64,000 nucleotides of DNA from Macquaria australasica (taxonomy: Eukaryota > Chordata > Actinopteri > Centrarchiformes > Percichthyidae). Positions 13,901 through 26,600 of this stretch are shown here, piece after piece. Location of the stretch: positions 972,001 to 1,036,000 of the forward strand of contig SEMN01000144.1 in NCBI GenBank assembly GCA_005408345.1, in the 5' to 3' direction. The first letter of the stretch is position 1. The number at the start of each line of letters is the position of its first letter. Under the pieces are notes generated by a model, which did not search any database, had not been told where the DNA came from, and saw only the letters and a program-made list of their open reading frames with translations. Both the position numbers and the translations under genes were made by a program.

Positions 13901-14440
13901 TCATCACCCAACAGAGAACACGTACCTTCTGGTATAAGACATCAGCCACCCGGCTGTCTTCATCTACAGGGACACAGCAAACAGTGCAATACATAATGTT
14001 AACTGGTGTGCAGTGGAGCTATTGTATGTAGCTCTACCAGGAATGGCACACTACCCTGGCACAATCACTCACTCAATAGGTATATTATGTTTGAGCCAAT
14101 GCTGGGATTTAAAGGAAATTAGTATTATCTGTATTACAGATCCATGGAGAATAATTACTGAAAAAACTCTCTATTTGTCACCCCATACATAATAAATGAT
14201 TGTATCTATAGAGGACCAGTGTAAAGTACCTTCATGGTGAGGGTGGAGCAGGTTGATGAGAGCAGCTCCCTCCTTCCTCGAGCTGGTTGGTCTCTCCCAC
14301 ACCGCTGTGACTTTTTCCTGAGCCTCTGACAGCACGGGGTAGCTCCTCTCAAACCACACCTGGCGCAGGAAGAAGTAGATGCTGCAGGCCCCCACCAAGA
14401 AGCCCAGGGAGAAGGCCCATCTGGAGCTGGAGCTCTTCAT
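10984..14440 (-). CDS. c1galt1: Core 1 beta-1,3-galactosyltransferase 1 (T-synthase)
   Basis: Golgi type II enzyme that adds galactose from UDP-Gal to GalNAc-Ser/Thr, making the core 1 (T antigen) O-glycan. In vertebrates it depends on the chaperone Cosmc. Coding exons on the minus strand are 14440-14230, 13963-13299 and 11334-10984, giving 408 residues. A cytoplasmic tail and one membrane segment (about residues 8-25) are followed by a stem and the catalytic domain. The metal/UDP-binding DDD is at residues 166-168 within WFLKADDDTYVVVDNLRW. Other family landmarks are YFGKRFKPY, YMSGGAGYVLS, EDLALGQCLE and the CCSDLAVSFHYV segment that opens the last exon. Intron 2 has a GC donor (GAG then GCAAGT) instead of GT; the open frame past it runs to a stop in non-homologous sequence, so splicing is required. 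After the conserved part the protein continues with about 65 low-complexity Ser/Thr/Gly-rich residues, longer than the human protein (363 aa). Zebrafish has two paralogues (c1galt1a and c1galt1b); I cannot tell which this is. Confidence 0.93.
12000..13290. other. Part of c1galt1 intron 2
   Basis: Right-hand part of the 1.96-kb intron between 11335 and 13298, with no further exon seen. The stretch around 13020-13200 (TTGGCATTTTGCCTTTACTGG, GGGGAGAGAGGG, CAATGGACGCCCC) resembles a degraded interspersed repeat common in fish genomes, but I cannot name the family. Confidence 0.35.
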
Positions 14441-15780
14441 GGTGACACCGTCTCCAGCACCACCGTGATATCCCAGTTACAGCATGTCTACATGATAACA
14501 CAACACACCAGGATCGATTTGATGGATGACAAACCTGAAATGTGTTTGTACATTTCTCTCTTCAGCTAATGATCACTGGCATTGCTCTGTATTATTGGTA
14601 TAAAATGCATGCTTTTGAGCTGATTGTATGTAGTTGCACATTGAATGTGGTTTGAGTACACTGTGTTAGCTTTAAATCATATTGGACGCACTTTTCAGAT
14701 GCAGATTACAACACATTTTATGCATTGCCCCCTGAAGCCTAATATCTCCCCTCCAACATTTTGCCTTAAAACAAACTTTAAAGTGTGTTATTGCAATAAA
14801 TTTGGACAGGACAATCTAAAACCACAGACAACCGTCTCACTAAGCTGGAAATTACAGCGCCTAGACTTGACAGTTACTGGAGTCAGTACACTGACACTGA
14901 GTGACCCACTCTGTGAACTTTTTGTTCCCATCCCAAATGATTTTAACTTACTGTAAATCAGAAAGTGTGCTCCAGTAAAATGGTGCTTTGTCTCAATAAT
15001 CACCGTCTGTGGAGAAGCTCAAGGATTTTGTCTAGATGACATAATCACTCATGCCTCCTCCTTTTGTTTAGCTGTAAGACTGACTGATTTAAATACATAC
15101 ATTTAAACTAAGCTGTAGGATAACACAACACGTGAATTCAGTTTGTCATTTTGACATGAGGACTTTGTGGACGTGGACTTCTCACTTGACACAGTGTCAG
15201 TATGTCACTGCCAAAAATGTTTTCATTTGAGTCTGTTGTCTCACGGATGAGGTTAAAGACCCCAAATCGGAGACAGATGTTAACGATTAACGTGACGAAG
15301 AGTTGTTTTTGGCAAAAAATGTAGCCTACTCTCCGTGTATGACGCTTCCCTTCATTATCCTGGCGATACGCAAAATTAGGACAATCTAGTTACTCTAATC
15401 GAGGAATTACATCCGTTTACCATAAACACATGACTGAGATGCTATGACAGCGAATCAAGACCATGTGGAATCCAGATATATGTACAGTTCGGCTGAAATG
15501 TTGTCGCTACACGCAGGCGCAGCTGTGTGTATATTTCCAGTCAGCAAAAACATGTTTAATATACCGTAAGATCTACACCCGTATATGTGTGTGTTATTTA
15601 CCTTTGCTTGGGGGGGGGGACCAGTCATTTGTGAGCACGATATGCTTGCAACTCCTTGAGCAGCGAAAGGTTTCCTGTTTCTGAAAACGGCACAAGCTTG
15701 CTAAACCTGGTAGTCATATCGTCACATGCCGGTCACATTCATCCGATGCATTTGATTGAAGTCGTCCCTATTTAGCGTCG

Positions 15781-15844
15781 CCAAGTAAGATGATTAAGAG
15801 GAGAGCCACAGCACAGCCAAGTAAGATGATAAGAGAGCCACAGC
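15781..15844. repeat. Imperfect 36-bp tandem duplication
   Basis: Two copies of a unit beginning CCAAGTAAGATGAT and ending GAGAGCCACAGC, at 15781-15812 and 15817-15844. The second copy lacks four bases. It sits just upstream of the GC-rich, CCAAT/CRE-bearing patch proposed as the c1galt1 promoter. Confidence 0.75.
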
Positions 15845-16158
15845 GCAGACACACAATGCGGCTTCTCATTGGCTTGCTGCCGGTGACGTGTAGAGGAAGC
15901 CGCCTTTCGCGTCCCGACATGCATGAACGGCAATTAACTGATGGTTTGATTTATACAACAATTTATTTGCTGTTATTGAAAATGTAATTAAAAGATGCCG
16001 AGAGGGAAAACGTCAGCAAGAGAAGTAAAGCTGTTACTCTATCAATCTCGGCCACTAGGTGTCATCCTAGCAAAGCCTACAAAATGAACATCTTCAAGCC
16101 TTCCCACATGGCCATCCTCACAACCTCATAGTTATAATCACTTCACATGAATCCATAT

Positions 16159-16345
16159 GCAGTGGTGGAAAGTAACTAAGTACATTTACTCAAGTGGGCC
16201 TCAAGTGGGCCTACTGTACTTAATTACAATTTTGAGGTACTTGTACTTTATATCCAATTTATGCTACTTATCATTCTAGTCCACTACATTTCAGAGGGAA
16301 ATATTGTACTTTTTACTTCACTCATGTAACTACTATAGTTACTTT
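16159..16345 (+). mobile_element. hAT-like MITE fragment (5' part)
   Basis: Starts GCAGTGGTGGAAAGTAACTAAG and continues with TACATTTACTCAAG, TTTTGAGGTACTTGTACTTTA and TCCACTACATTTCAGAGGG. This is the characteristic left part of an interspersed non-autonomous DNA element found very widely in percomorph genomes. The matching right part is not adjacent. A small local duplication (CAAGTGGGCCT twice, 16193-16213) interrupts it. The family link to hAT transposons is from memory. Confidence 0.55.
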
Positions 16346-18099
16346 GAATTTACTTACAAAACATGTGATCGACTTATTGACTTATTTGAAAAGCAAATAA
16401 AAAAGAAATATAAAAACATAATACAAAGCGGTAATTAGGCTTACTTTCATATCTTATAAGTACAACAAGTACAAGGCTTTAGTGCTTCAGTCAGTCTCTG
16501 TTGTAGGATGATATCAGTATACAAAAGCACAATGAAATGGCTCTGACATTTCTTGCAAGAAGCTGACACAGATAAGTCAGTCCCTCCGACGAGAAACTGT
16601 CTCTCATATAAAAAGAGTTCCTCTCACAATCCGTGCACCGAGCTCCACGGGATCTTCTATTGCCATTTTCCAAGACAATTGATTGGTCAGTAGACGGTGC
16701 TTTCATACGCATTGATCTGTTATTTCGAACATAACCTGCTCCGGAGAAGGTTAGGCGTGCAGCATAAGTTACCATGGCGATTTACCCCGGTAAGAAGTGA
16801 ACCACCGTCGTAACACTGCAAACCCAGAGTTAAACCTGAAGTTACCTGGCTAACCCCAAATCCTGCTTCGTAGTCCAGGCCTCTGGTTGGAGTTGTGCAA
16901 AGCACTGCTGGGATTTACGTGAGGTCATGTTTATAAGAATGATAAATCTAACAAGAGAGCCCCTGAAGTTCCCCACTGTCCATATGATGCTTAAGGCCCA
17001 GCCATAGACTGCATAAAATTGAAGCATCTACTCTGTCTGAGCAGCTGGAGAGCACGATCACTAAACACAATGCATCAATTAAGTTAGAAAACAAAGACGA
17101 TCAAGAGATATGCATAGAGTCACATACATATGGGATTAATCAATCAATAATAAAACACGGAAGTGACCTGGAAAAACCCCTCCAGCAAAGCAACACAATA
17201 GAAAAAAACACACAGGTTCCAAATGGTTCGTATCACCTCAACACTAACAGTAAGACAAATGAAAAAGACACCACTGACACAAAATACTGAAAGAACTCAG
17301 CATTAAGTGGTGGAGTTGAACTACATGGATCTGGTAGGGGAGAAGTGGTAAACATTCAATTCCGATTTGATTTATTCGTGTAAGTACGTACTACACATTT
17401 CAATCAGGAGAGACTTCAGTATGAGTGAACAAATATTTATTGACACCTGCATAATAAAGATGAGAAATGTGAAGCGTCTCTGGCAATTAGATTTTAAAAG
17501 TATGTGCGCTGGAGGTTTCAGGTTTCCACATCACTTGTGTAGGTTGCATAGGCAACTAGACCACTGTGATGTCACAATGTCATGTAGGTAGGTTGCATAA
17601 TTTAAGAGCACAGAGCATCTTCCTCCTGCGGCAGATGTCACAACAGATGTTAGTGTCAAACTGCCCAATGACGGTCAAACATCTAATTAAGTAACAATAA
17701 GCAAAACACTTTCTTTTTTTTTTTTTTTGAGTGGAGGGGGACTTTAAACTTGTAGGTTTCTGGAGCCTCTTAAGCATCCAAACACTTCAATGCAGGCCAA
17801 AAACGTTTCCCATTACACTTTCCACACCTACGATCCAGGTCGCAGCATGCAAACCTGGTGGTGTATCACCTGATATGATGCGGTATCTATATTTATCCTA
17901 TACTGCACCTGCACCACGTCCGATCATGTTTCAGAATGTAATGCTCAGTCTAAGGTGATGGGATTTATCGAGGATTAAGTATCACATTTCAACCGGTAAA
18001 ACTGGCTAAACAATGAAGTCATGAAAAGGTGATTAAAACTCCAGGAAATTAATTGCCTTTTCCGCCTATGCAAAGAAGGCCTACTTAGTCCAGTAATAC

Positions 18100-18240
18100 G
18101 ATAAGAGGAGGGGCTCCGAGCCGCCGCGGAAACCCACACACGCATGAACGCGCCAATCGGGCTCAAACTCCGCTGTCATGCGCCAGTTGTTTCAAATTTG
18201 ATCACAAGTTGGAAATATTTATCCCACGGATACAACAACA
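18100..18240 (+). promoter_or_regulatory. b4galnt1: Probable b4galnt1 promoter and non-coding exon 1
   Basis: A GC-rich patch (GAGGGGCTC, CCGCCGCGG) contains a perfect CCAAT box (CGCCAATCGG, CCAAT at 18153-18157). About 85 bases on, a good donor (ACAACA then GTAAGAAA) occurs at 18240/18241. The coding start of b4galnt1 directly abuts a splice acceptor at 20672, so an upstream non-coding exon must exist; this is the best candidate. The distance and donor are visible; the link is inferred. Confidence 0.5.
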
Positions 18241-18565
18241 GTAAGAAATATGTCCATCTCACTTCCTCCTGTCTTTTTGTCTACTATGAAATGTTGGGAC
18301 TTGTATCGCTTTCTCCTTGATATTTTGGACAAATATTTATAAAAGAGAGTGTCGGAGATTGTAGGGCTATTCGGTATTGTAAAAGAAAGTGGAGAGCTTC
18401 CTCAAAGGCTTTAAATATAGCCTTATACTCTTAGTTTTTAATTAAAGGGCTGAAGTTTGGGGTTGCATAGATGTATGTGGAAGATAGTTTAAAGAACTAG
18501 TTTGACAGGACGGTGAAGTTAGTTACATTCGACAGTTAAGGGTTAAGTTTACATTTAATTTACTA

Positions 18566-18955
18566 CGCCTTTTGCACCTCCAACTGTTGTGAAACCGTGT
18601 TAGACATTGTAGGTAAAGCCTTAACGCTGTCTGAAACCCACAAATTTGTGAAACCTTTTGGCTATTATTTTTGTGAAAATGTAAAAAAGGGAGACCACAT
18701 TGGACCAGGTCCAGATGAAAAACCACTATAGGCTACCCAGACTTGTCAAATCTGGACTAGATTGGCTAAAGATGATTTAAAACTGTTTCAGACTTTATTG
18801 GATTTCTGAAAATGCAAAAAGGGGACATTTCACTGCTTTTTTGCATTTTCACAAATAGAATAAAGGTTTCACAAATTTGAAAGTGGGTTTCAGACAGCGT
18901 TAAGGCTTTACCTAAAATGTCTAACATGCTTTCAACAGTGTGCAAAACACTCCCT
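18566..18955. mobile_element. Palindromic MITE (foldback), about 390 bp
   Basis: Two long arms in inverted orientation, about 18566-18705 and about 18790-18955, share blocks such as GTTAGACATT, AGGTAAAGCCTTAACG, CTGTCTGAAACCCAC, AAATTTGTGAAACCTTT and TTTGTGAAAATG. They enclose a short centre. There is no coding capacity. This is the structure of a non-autonomous DNA transposon that can form one large hairpin. It lies in intron 1 of b4galnt1. I do not recognise the superfamily. Confidence 0.8.
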
Positions 18956-20672
18956 CAAAGAAAAAGAAAAAAAACCCAGAGGTGCGAACAGCAGAGGATC
19001 CGTTGCTCAGCATTGTCAGTTAAGTTCCCCTTAAGTTGTGTAATGATCAAGCCGGTTTTTTTTTTTAAAATGCTTTGGAGCCAGTCATTAAATGTAATGC
19101 AGAGAACAAAACCTGTTTACATGACTGCCTTAGGAGTAGCAGTCACTAGCAGTCATTTCAACAATCTTATTCATCTGGGAGGCAAACTTACCTCTAGATA
19201 AGCTTTCTTGCGCTTAAGATGTTTAACAGTACAGAACAGTAACAGCCCTGTTCACTTGAAGAGTTGTGCTTGTAGATAGGCTGACACCCAGACCAAAAAT
19301 ACTAACCAAACAACAATACAACAATAAACATACAATATATACAAATATATTTGAAATAATATATACAAACATACTCTATGTATAGTACTATAACATTTTT
19401 GAATAGCTCTACAAAAATGTCCAACACTCTTTGTACATACTTAAACAGAATGTACTTGTACAGATCACAGTATATTTCCACCTATTAAATGCATGTTGAT
19501 ATGTGCATATTGCATTTACTTCTGATTACCTGTGTGATTTTGTAATATTTGTGGGGAATCATGAGGCTCCTGCAATTGTGTTAGACTGTATTTGGTCTGT
19601 TTTTGGGGTCATGTTTACGTGCATGCTCTTTGAGCACATATTGTAGCTGTAAACATTGTACATCTTGTGGTGAGATAAAAAATTTTTTTTAAATTGGAGC
19701 AGAGTGTGCAAACAGGATCAGCTGCTCCACATTAGTTATCACCAGATCTAACGTGCACAGAACTCAGCAACATTTCAACAAATCAGCCATTTTACTTCAC
19801 TTAACAGTAAAAATAACAACAATAATAACTCTTATAACTTTTTTGAAACTGTGATGAAAAACTGAGGTTTCAGCTCTATTTGAATTTTGGCGGCCTAACC
19901 TTTGGCATCATTTGGCTCACGCTCTAAAATCACTGAAACCTTCAATGTCTCTGTTGTCATTAAACTGGATGATGTTTTTGACAGTAATGGATGATATGTA
20001 CATATTAAAAACTGTGTGTATTTTAAATACTAAATATATAATTTATAATTTGTAGGTAAGTGCATGTTTTAGTGTTACAGGGTTATGGACACTATATGAC
20101 TGATTTAAGAGTCTGGTTGTTTTGGCATACAGTTCTCTCTAGCACCTACAAGAAGAGAGAAGGATCAGGTTTTGTCTGTAGTGTTGTTTCCTGCTCATTT
20201 CCTGACTCTGAACTTGTGTAAGTCCTTTGTAGTCTGTTTGGTGGCCAATCCGGTAGTAGTAGTACTTCATACTCGTTCTCTTGTCTGACAAGAGAAGCTG
20301 AAATTCTAAAATTAAATATATTTCAAACAGTCTCAAAATATCTGCAGGCTTCTTTGTGAACACTTGTGACCAGCACCCACATGCTTTACTGTGGGTTATC
20401 AGCCTAGGTTAGAAAGTGATGGTGATGCACACAAAATGATACATGGGCTTAAAAGCAGTACAAACCTTTTATATTTTCATAAAAGGTGCTATAAGTTATC
20501 GATACTGATGTATGGACAGTAATGAATTACTTTGTTTACATGTCACACCACCAATAAGCTTGATTTGTGCATTGGCAGCATTACTCATGGATGAGATACA
20601 GTTTTTTGTTTTCCGTATCCTGTGAGGCCTACATGTATCCCATCTTGACATTTCCTTTAATCTTCATTCTAG

Positions 20673-23600
20673 ATGCGTACCACCTATAAGTGTTTTGGAC
20701 TGATTTTGGTCAGTGGACTGCTGCTGCTAGCCCTGTTTAATGCTTGTAACCCAGGAAACAGCTCAGTAGTTAACATACGGCCAAGACAGGGGAGTCCAAT
20801 GAAGAAACTCCTCGATGGGAAAATTCGAGACACCATCAGTGGCTATCATGACATCGCCTACCATGTAAAGGATGATGTGGCATGGTGTGTTATAAGTCAG
20901 CATGTCTGTTGTTTGTTTTTGTTTTTTTCTCTTAATTATGCTCCGAATTCTAATTGTTATCCTTTTCAACCTACTACCATTTCTTTCCCAACACAGTCGT
21001 TTGGCTCAAAATGCATGTGTATGTCTGGCTGATAAGGAGACCTTTCATCTGCCGTTCTCCGGTCTGCTATTTTCACACGTGTGGGCCCACAACCTTGATT
21101 CCGCCTTCCTAGAATCCCATCCTGACCCTGAGGGCGTGAAGCGTCACAGAGCTGAGGAGTACAGCAGCTTTCAGAGGAGGTAAAGTTCAGTTGGTAATAT
21201 CAGTGAACACACCCTTATGTGATCATATAACTATCAGCTTGACTATATACATTTTCGGCTATTGTTAATACAAAGATGAAAACTACTTTATAAGATTGTG
21301 AGAAAATCTGTGCGAATTAAGGACTGGCCCTTTTGACCCAAAAGGTTTAGTCATGAATGACCTAAGTTTGACAAGATGCCTTTGAGTCATGCTATAATGA
21401 ATCAGTTGACAGCTAACCGACCACACACGCCAGGCGAAATTTACTCTCATGCACAAACAGTTGGACAGGTAAAAACAGGAAAAGCAAAGGCAGGGTTGTT
21501 TTGTCATTCGCCTACCAATGTCCTTGCACTCACTCCAGCCAAACAGCATTCTTCCTTCTCTGCTGCTTGTATTATTTAGCCATGCAATGATATAAACAAG
21601 GACATAAACTTAAAAGAAGATAGTTCAGATGCAAACCTCAAATCAGCAAGCTGGCTGTTCCATACTTTCCATACTCTGTCTGGGATTTTGGAGAAAACAG
21701 CTGAGGAATCTCTTGGGTTGATGGGTTTTTGCGTTGGATTTCGCGTTCCGTGTACATGGGTGCATGTAAACCCAATGCATGTTCAACATGTAAGCTACTT
21801 GATGTAGATTTTGATGTAGTACCTCTACATGTACAGTTGAGGACATATATTTAAATACACATAGCCTACAGACATTCAAGCTCAATTTTTCACAACTCCA
21901 CATATTTCATGTTACCATACATTTATTGTGTTACGTCATTAGGGTATTTCCATTAGAGATCATTTTAAAATAATAGCCAAGAAAGAAATTTATTACTTTA
22001 TTACTAGAACAGATTTTCAGCAGGTCAAAAGTTTACTTGGACAGGCCTTTTCAGTTCAGTCCACAAATTCTCACCTGGATTCAGGTCAGGGCTTTGTGAT
22101 GGCCACTCCAATACCTTTACTTTGTTGTCTGTGAGCCATTTTGTCACAACTTTGGCGGTATGCTTTGGATCGCTGCTGGAAGACCCAATTATTACTGAGC
22201 TTCAAATTTCTAGCTGATGTCTTGAGATGTTGTCTCAGTATTTGCAGATAATCCTCCTTCCTCGTGATGCCATCTATTTTCTGGAGTGCACCAGTCCCAT
22301 TTCCAGCAAAACAACCCCACAACTTAATGCTGCCACCCCCTGGATGGTTTTATTTGGATGGAAGGCCTTACCCTTTTACCCCCACACATAGTGCTGAGCA
22401 TTGTGGCTTTTAGATCACCGGTGAAGCCCAGTACAGGACTCACTGGAGCAGCTCTCCGTTTAAAGGGTGTGATCTTTAGTTCTATGGAAATCTAATCCTA
22501 TTAGGGGCTCTTGGTAAGTTGCTAGGTTAGGGTTTGATGGCTTGGATTCTAAGCCCTCAGGGCCTGTTTAACAAGTGAAATCCCATCTTGTCAGCAACAG
22601 CCCTTTCTCTAGGTCCCCTTACGTCCCTCAGAATTGGTTGCCGATCCATCAGGGTCCTCTTGTGCTGCCTGGTATCTGGTCCTTTGTAGTCCCAAAGTGT
22701 CCTCTCGCCGTCTGCACTGCTCTGAGGCTCAAATGCCCCGGACCCCTCTTTTTATTCACTATGCCAGACTACTCCCATTTCCAGTTACTCAATGATTACA
22801 CACAATTTTCTAAATCATGTTTCATACACACATGCCCTTATACGATAGTTCCTTTCTTACTCACACATTCTAGCAAGTTCTAGGCCCTTCTCCACCATTG
22901 GCCATTTCCCCATTCAAGGTAACACCTTCTGACTCATATAGACAGGATGTCAACATTTCCTCGCTCTCATGCTCAGTGCATTATTAAACTCTTAATTCTC
23001 TTTTCTACCCAGTATGATTATTCTTACCATTTTAATCATCATTTTCTTATTGATTACAATTATCATATCACGATAAACAATCACTTATCTCTTTATTGAT
23101 AGTCTTTTGTGTTCATATGTCCTGATTGTACTGATTCAAGAGTCTGGTTCCTGCTGTTTATTAGAGGCAATATTCTGGGGTCTCAATCCTACTTGACATG
23201 GCCAAATAGTTTTTGTCTCATCTGACCAGAGAACCCTCCTCCAAAAGGCTATGTATTTGTCCTGGTGATCATCTGCAAACTTCATTCTTGCCTTTTTATG
23301 CCAATCTTGGAGATGTAGGGCTCTCTTAATACTGGATTTAGATACATTGGTACATTGTTCCTCCAACTCCTTCACCAGCTCCTTCCTGAACGATTCACTG
23401 TCTGTGTGGGTCCAAGATTTACCCGTGTACAGTGTTTTGCACAGATGCTTGTGGGACCTTCAGTCATTTGGAAATTGTTCCTAAGGAGGAACCAGACATG
23501 TGGAGGGCCACAATTCTATTCCTGAGGTCTTGGCTAAGTTGCTTGGATTTTCAGGTTCAAAAAGGCCCTTAAATACAGGTGCACTCCCCGTTAAAACACA

Positions 23601-26600
23601 GCTGCATTCCCAATTAGCTTCTAATGATGACAATTGGCCTATCTGAAGCTTCCAAAAGTAATGCAGAATTTTCTGGAATCTTCCATACAGTTTAAAGAGA
23701 CAGTCATCTTGGTGTATTTAAATTTGTGACCCACTGAAAATCTGTTCTAGTAAATAAAAGCTAAAATAGAATTCTTTCTTGGCTATTATTTTGAAATGAT
23801 CTGTTATGGAAATAAAATAGATACCCTATTGATTTAACACAAGAAATGTATGGTAACATAAAACGTGGAGTTGTGCAACTGTAGATGTGTTTTTCTCATT
23901 TTGTTGCGTTGTATTGCCACAGCAGGGAGCATCCTCAAGACTAGAGCCACACAGCGAATTTACTGTGTCTTCTCTGTGTGCATTATACGGTCAAACTATT
24001 CACTATTCTTTACTGAAAGTAAATAAATAGGAATATGGTGTTTATTGCACAGTGATGAAGTGATGCAGGTACCTTTCTTTCTAATATGTTCTGTATGTTA
24101 AGGTCCTACAATCCTGCAGATGTGCTTATTGTAGCTGAGGCCAACAATCCTCTTCAGTATCCTACCCAGGGCGTGAAAGTGCGACCCCTCAAAACGATCA
24201 TCATTCCTGGTAACAGTATATCTAATATGACATGATCTCAAAGAAACAGATAGCTTAAACATTACATCTTAACCAAATTTTGGTGCTGCATTTGTTATTT
24301 GTCAGTTAAAATGCTTCACCATCACCCCATGTTGATATTCTCAGTAATAATTGTTCTCTTTCCATAGGTTTGGGTCTTAAAGAAGAAACAAGATCAAACC
24401 ATATGGTAATTTCTTAATTTTGGGGTTTTCAATGTGGTTGACAAACCCATTTTTTCTGTCTAAATGTTTTAGACTTTGTTGTTTTTGTTGTAACAGGTAC
24501 ATTTGACAGCAACACTGGGGACTTTTGATGTCGCTGCTACAGTGGACAGGGTCTCTGTTAAAGGAGAGGGAGAGAAGCACATGATACTGTCGAGTCCTCT
24601 TCTCTCCGCTCTGAACAGGCAGCTGCAGTTCGTCACCTATACAAACACTGTGTTCCATCCCAAGACAGCAGATACAGGTAAAGTTAGCATGTGGATACCG
24701 TATAGAGTTTCATCCTAATACTCAGTGGTAATACACATCATTCTTTTGGATCAATAAGCAATTAATTAATAGACATTATGGTAAGTAGGTTAAAAGTCAA
24801 TAAGATAAGATAAGATAAGATAAGATAAGATAAGCCTTTATTGTCCCACAGCGGGGAAATTTTAGCATTGCAGCAGCCAGCAAAAGTGTCATATATAGAA
24901 ATACAATAAAAATAAATAGAAAAATAGTCCTATACACAGTATAGACAGAAATAAATAATAGAGTGACTGAGTGCAGTTGTAAGTATGAACAAATAGATAA
25001 GATAAAAATATTGCACATATATAATATACATGTATATGAAAATATTTCACAGCAACATATGAAGTAGATAACATCATGAATACAATATATGTATGAAGAT
25101 AATGCACAACAGTAGATGAAGTATAGTAGTGAATAGTCTGCACACTGACAGTCAAGTGTAGATTACCGGGAGTTGTACTGATTATAGAGTCTGACAGCAA
25201 TAATAATGGGTCATTCTTATCTGTGACATACAGAATACTGCATTCAGATACAATCTTATTAAAAAACTATTAAATGGTTAATAAATAACAATAACTACCT
25301 CGAGCTCTGCCAATTGAAGTGTACTCAACTGGAGAGGGACAGAGCTGAAGCAAAGTTAGATGTGACAGACAGTGAAACACTGAACCGTCTCTTGGTCCCG
25401 AGCCACCCGCTCAAAGGACAACATCTGGATGTCACGTTTTTTTTTACCGCTTTTCCAGAATGTCCATAAACATTACAGGGAGCGCAAAAGCCATAAATTG
25501 CAATATTGCAAAGGCGCGCACATACAGAGCTCTCCAAAATCACAAAAAGCAGAAATAAGAGGATGAGAAAATGGGTAGAAAGAGATGCAACAGATTCATG
25601 GGAGATCTTTATCTAAACACTGAGCAACAAGTCCTCCCTGTGCTTCTAAACAAGAAGTGATGTAAATTCCAGGCATTTTGTAAGTGTGTTTCTGCACAGA
25701 TTATTTGGGCAGACGTCCGTCTTCAGCATACGAACTGGTAACAATTAATCATACTGACTGTGCTTCAAGAGGGGAAAGTAAGAAGAGGCTTTGTGTCATG
25801 TTTGTGTTGCTTTCAGCTCAGTTTCCCTGGTTCAAATCTGTGTGTGTGTGTGTAGGGGGTACTAGCTAATGTTGTTAATACTACCCCCAGATGTCGCCAA
25901 ATTAAGGAATTCTACACATAGTGAAACAATACACAGTAGCAGCAAACTGAAATTTAAGTTTTGGAGGGAATTATCGTCCATGTTGCTCCACTAGCAACTC
26001 CCCTCGACCACTTGGTTTGGGAGCCTGCACAGTGGACTACAGAACACCTACCATGTGTATGCCCTCCCAGTGAAGCTCAGGTGAAAAGAAGTGACTCTAT
26101 CTGCAGCCCTCTCAAAGCTAACAGTAACGATGGCAGTGACAAGGACTGCAGTGTATAGGCAGTTACAGCTTTGCATGACAGTTATCTCAACAAAGTTATC
26201 TCACATTGCTTCACTCCCTTCCCTGAAATCCGAAGCCTGTATGTAGTTGTTCTTTTTGTTCTGCAGTTCATTTTGCAACTGAAGGTCACCAGTCATTTTT
26301 CACCATTAAAATTGAACATGGAACCACCCCGACACTTTACAACTCTGGATACCAAAGAGGTTTGTGAGAAAGTTATATCATTATCAGTTTTATTTTGATG
26401 CAAAGTGTTGAAAGTCACAGACGCTCACTTCATGGGATCATTTTTGTTTTTTATGTGTTTTTTTTCTTTCTACATAGAGTACAATATTAGCGCTCTTGTT
26501 ACCATCGCCACCAAGACATTTCTACGCTATGACAAACTCAAAGATCTCATTGACAGCATACGGCAATATTATCCCACCGTCACCATAGTGATAGCAGATG

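Larger units (their letters stand above)
14441..18180. other. Divergent intergenic region between c1galt1 and b4galnt1
   Basis: Contains the unmapped 5' end of c1galt1 (minus) and the promoter of b4galnt1 (plus, near 18100). The stretch 15280-15950 is richer in GC and CpG than its surroundings. It holds an inverted CCAAT box (CATTGGC, about 15867-15873) and a CRE half-site (GTGACGTG, about 15884-15891), so it is a candidate c1galt1 promoter. No coding exon is recognised. Confidence 0.4.
21834..23881 (-). mobile_element. Degenerate Tc1-like transposon in b4galnt1 intron 2
   Basis: The element is flanked by TA dinucleotides (21832-21833 and 23882-23883), begins CAGTTG and ends CAACTG. Inner parts of long terminal inverted repeats are clear: ATGTTACCATACATTT, AAAATAATAGCCAAGAAAG and AGAACAGATTTTCAG at 21911-22022 recur inverted at 23730-23855. 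The right repeat lacks a segment next to its end. The minus strand encodes a decayed Tc1 transposase: an N-terminal DNA-binding part around 23560-23390 (in-frame stops), a DDE-domain part around 23375-23205 (WSDETK) and the later catalytic part 22380-22086 (MWGCFAGNGTGALQ, LKTSARNLKLSNNW). Stops, frameshifts and an 0.8-kb insertion make it inactive. Confidence 0.88.

Noticed and set aside
13295..13937. Plus-strand frames opposite c1galt1 exon 2
   Set aside because: Shadows of the conserved minus-strand exon.
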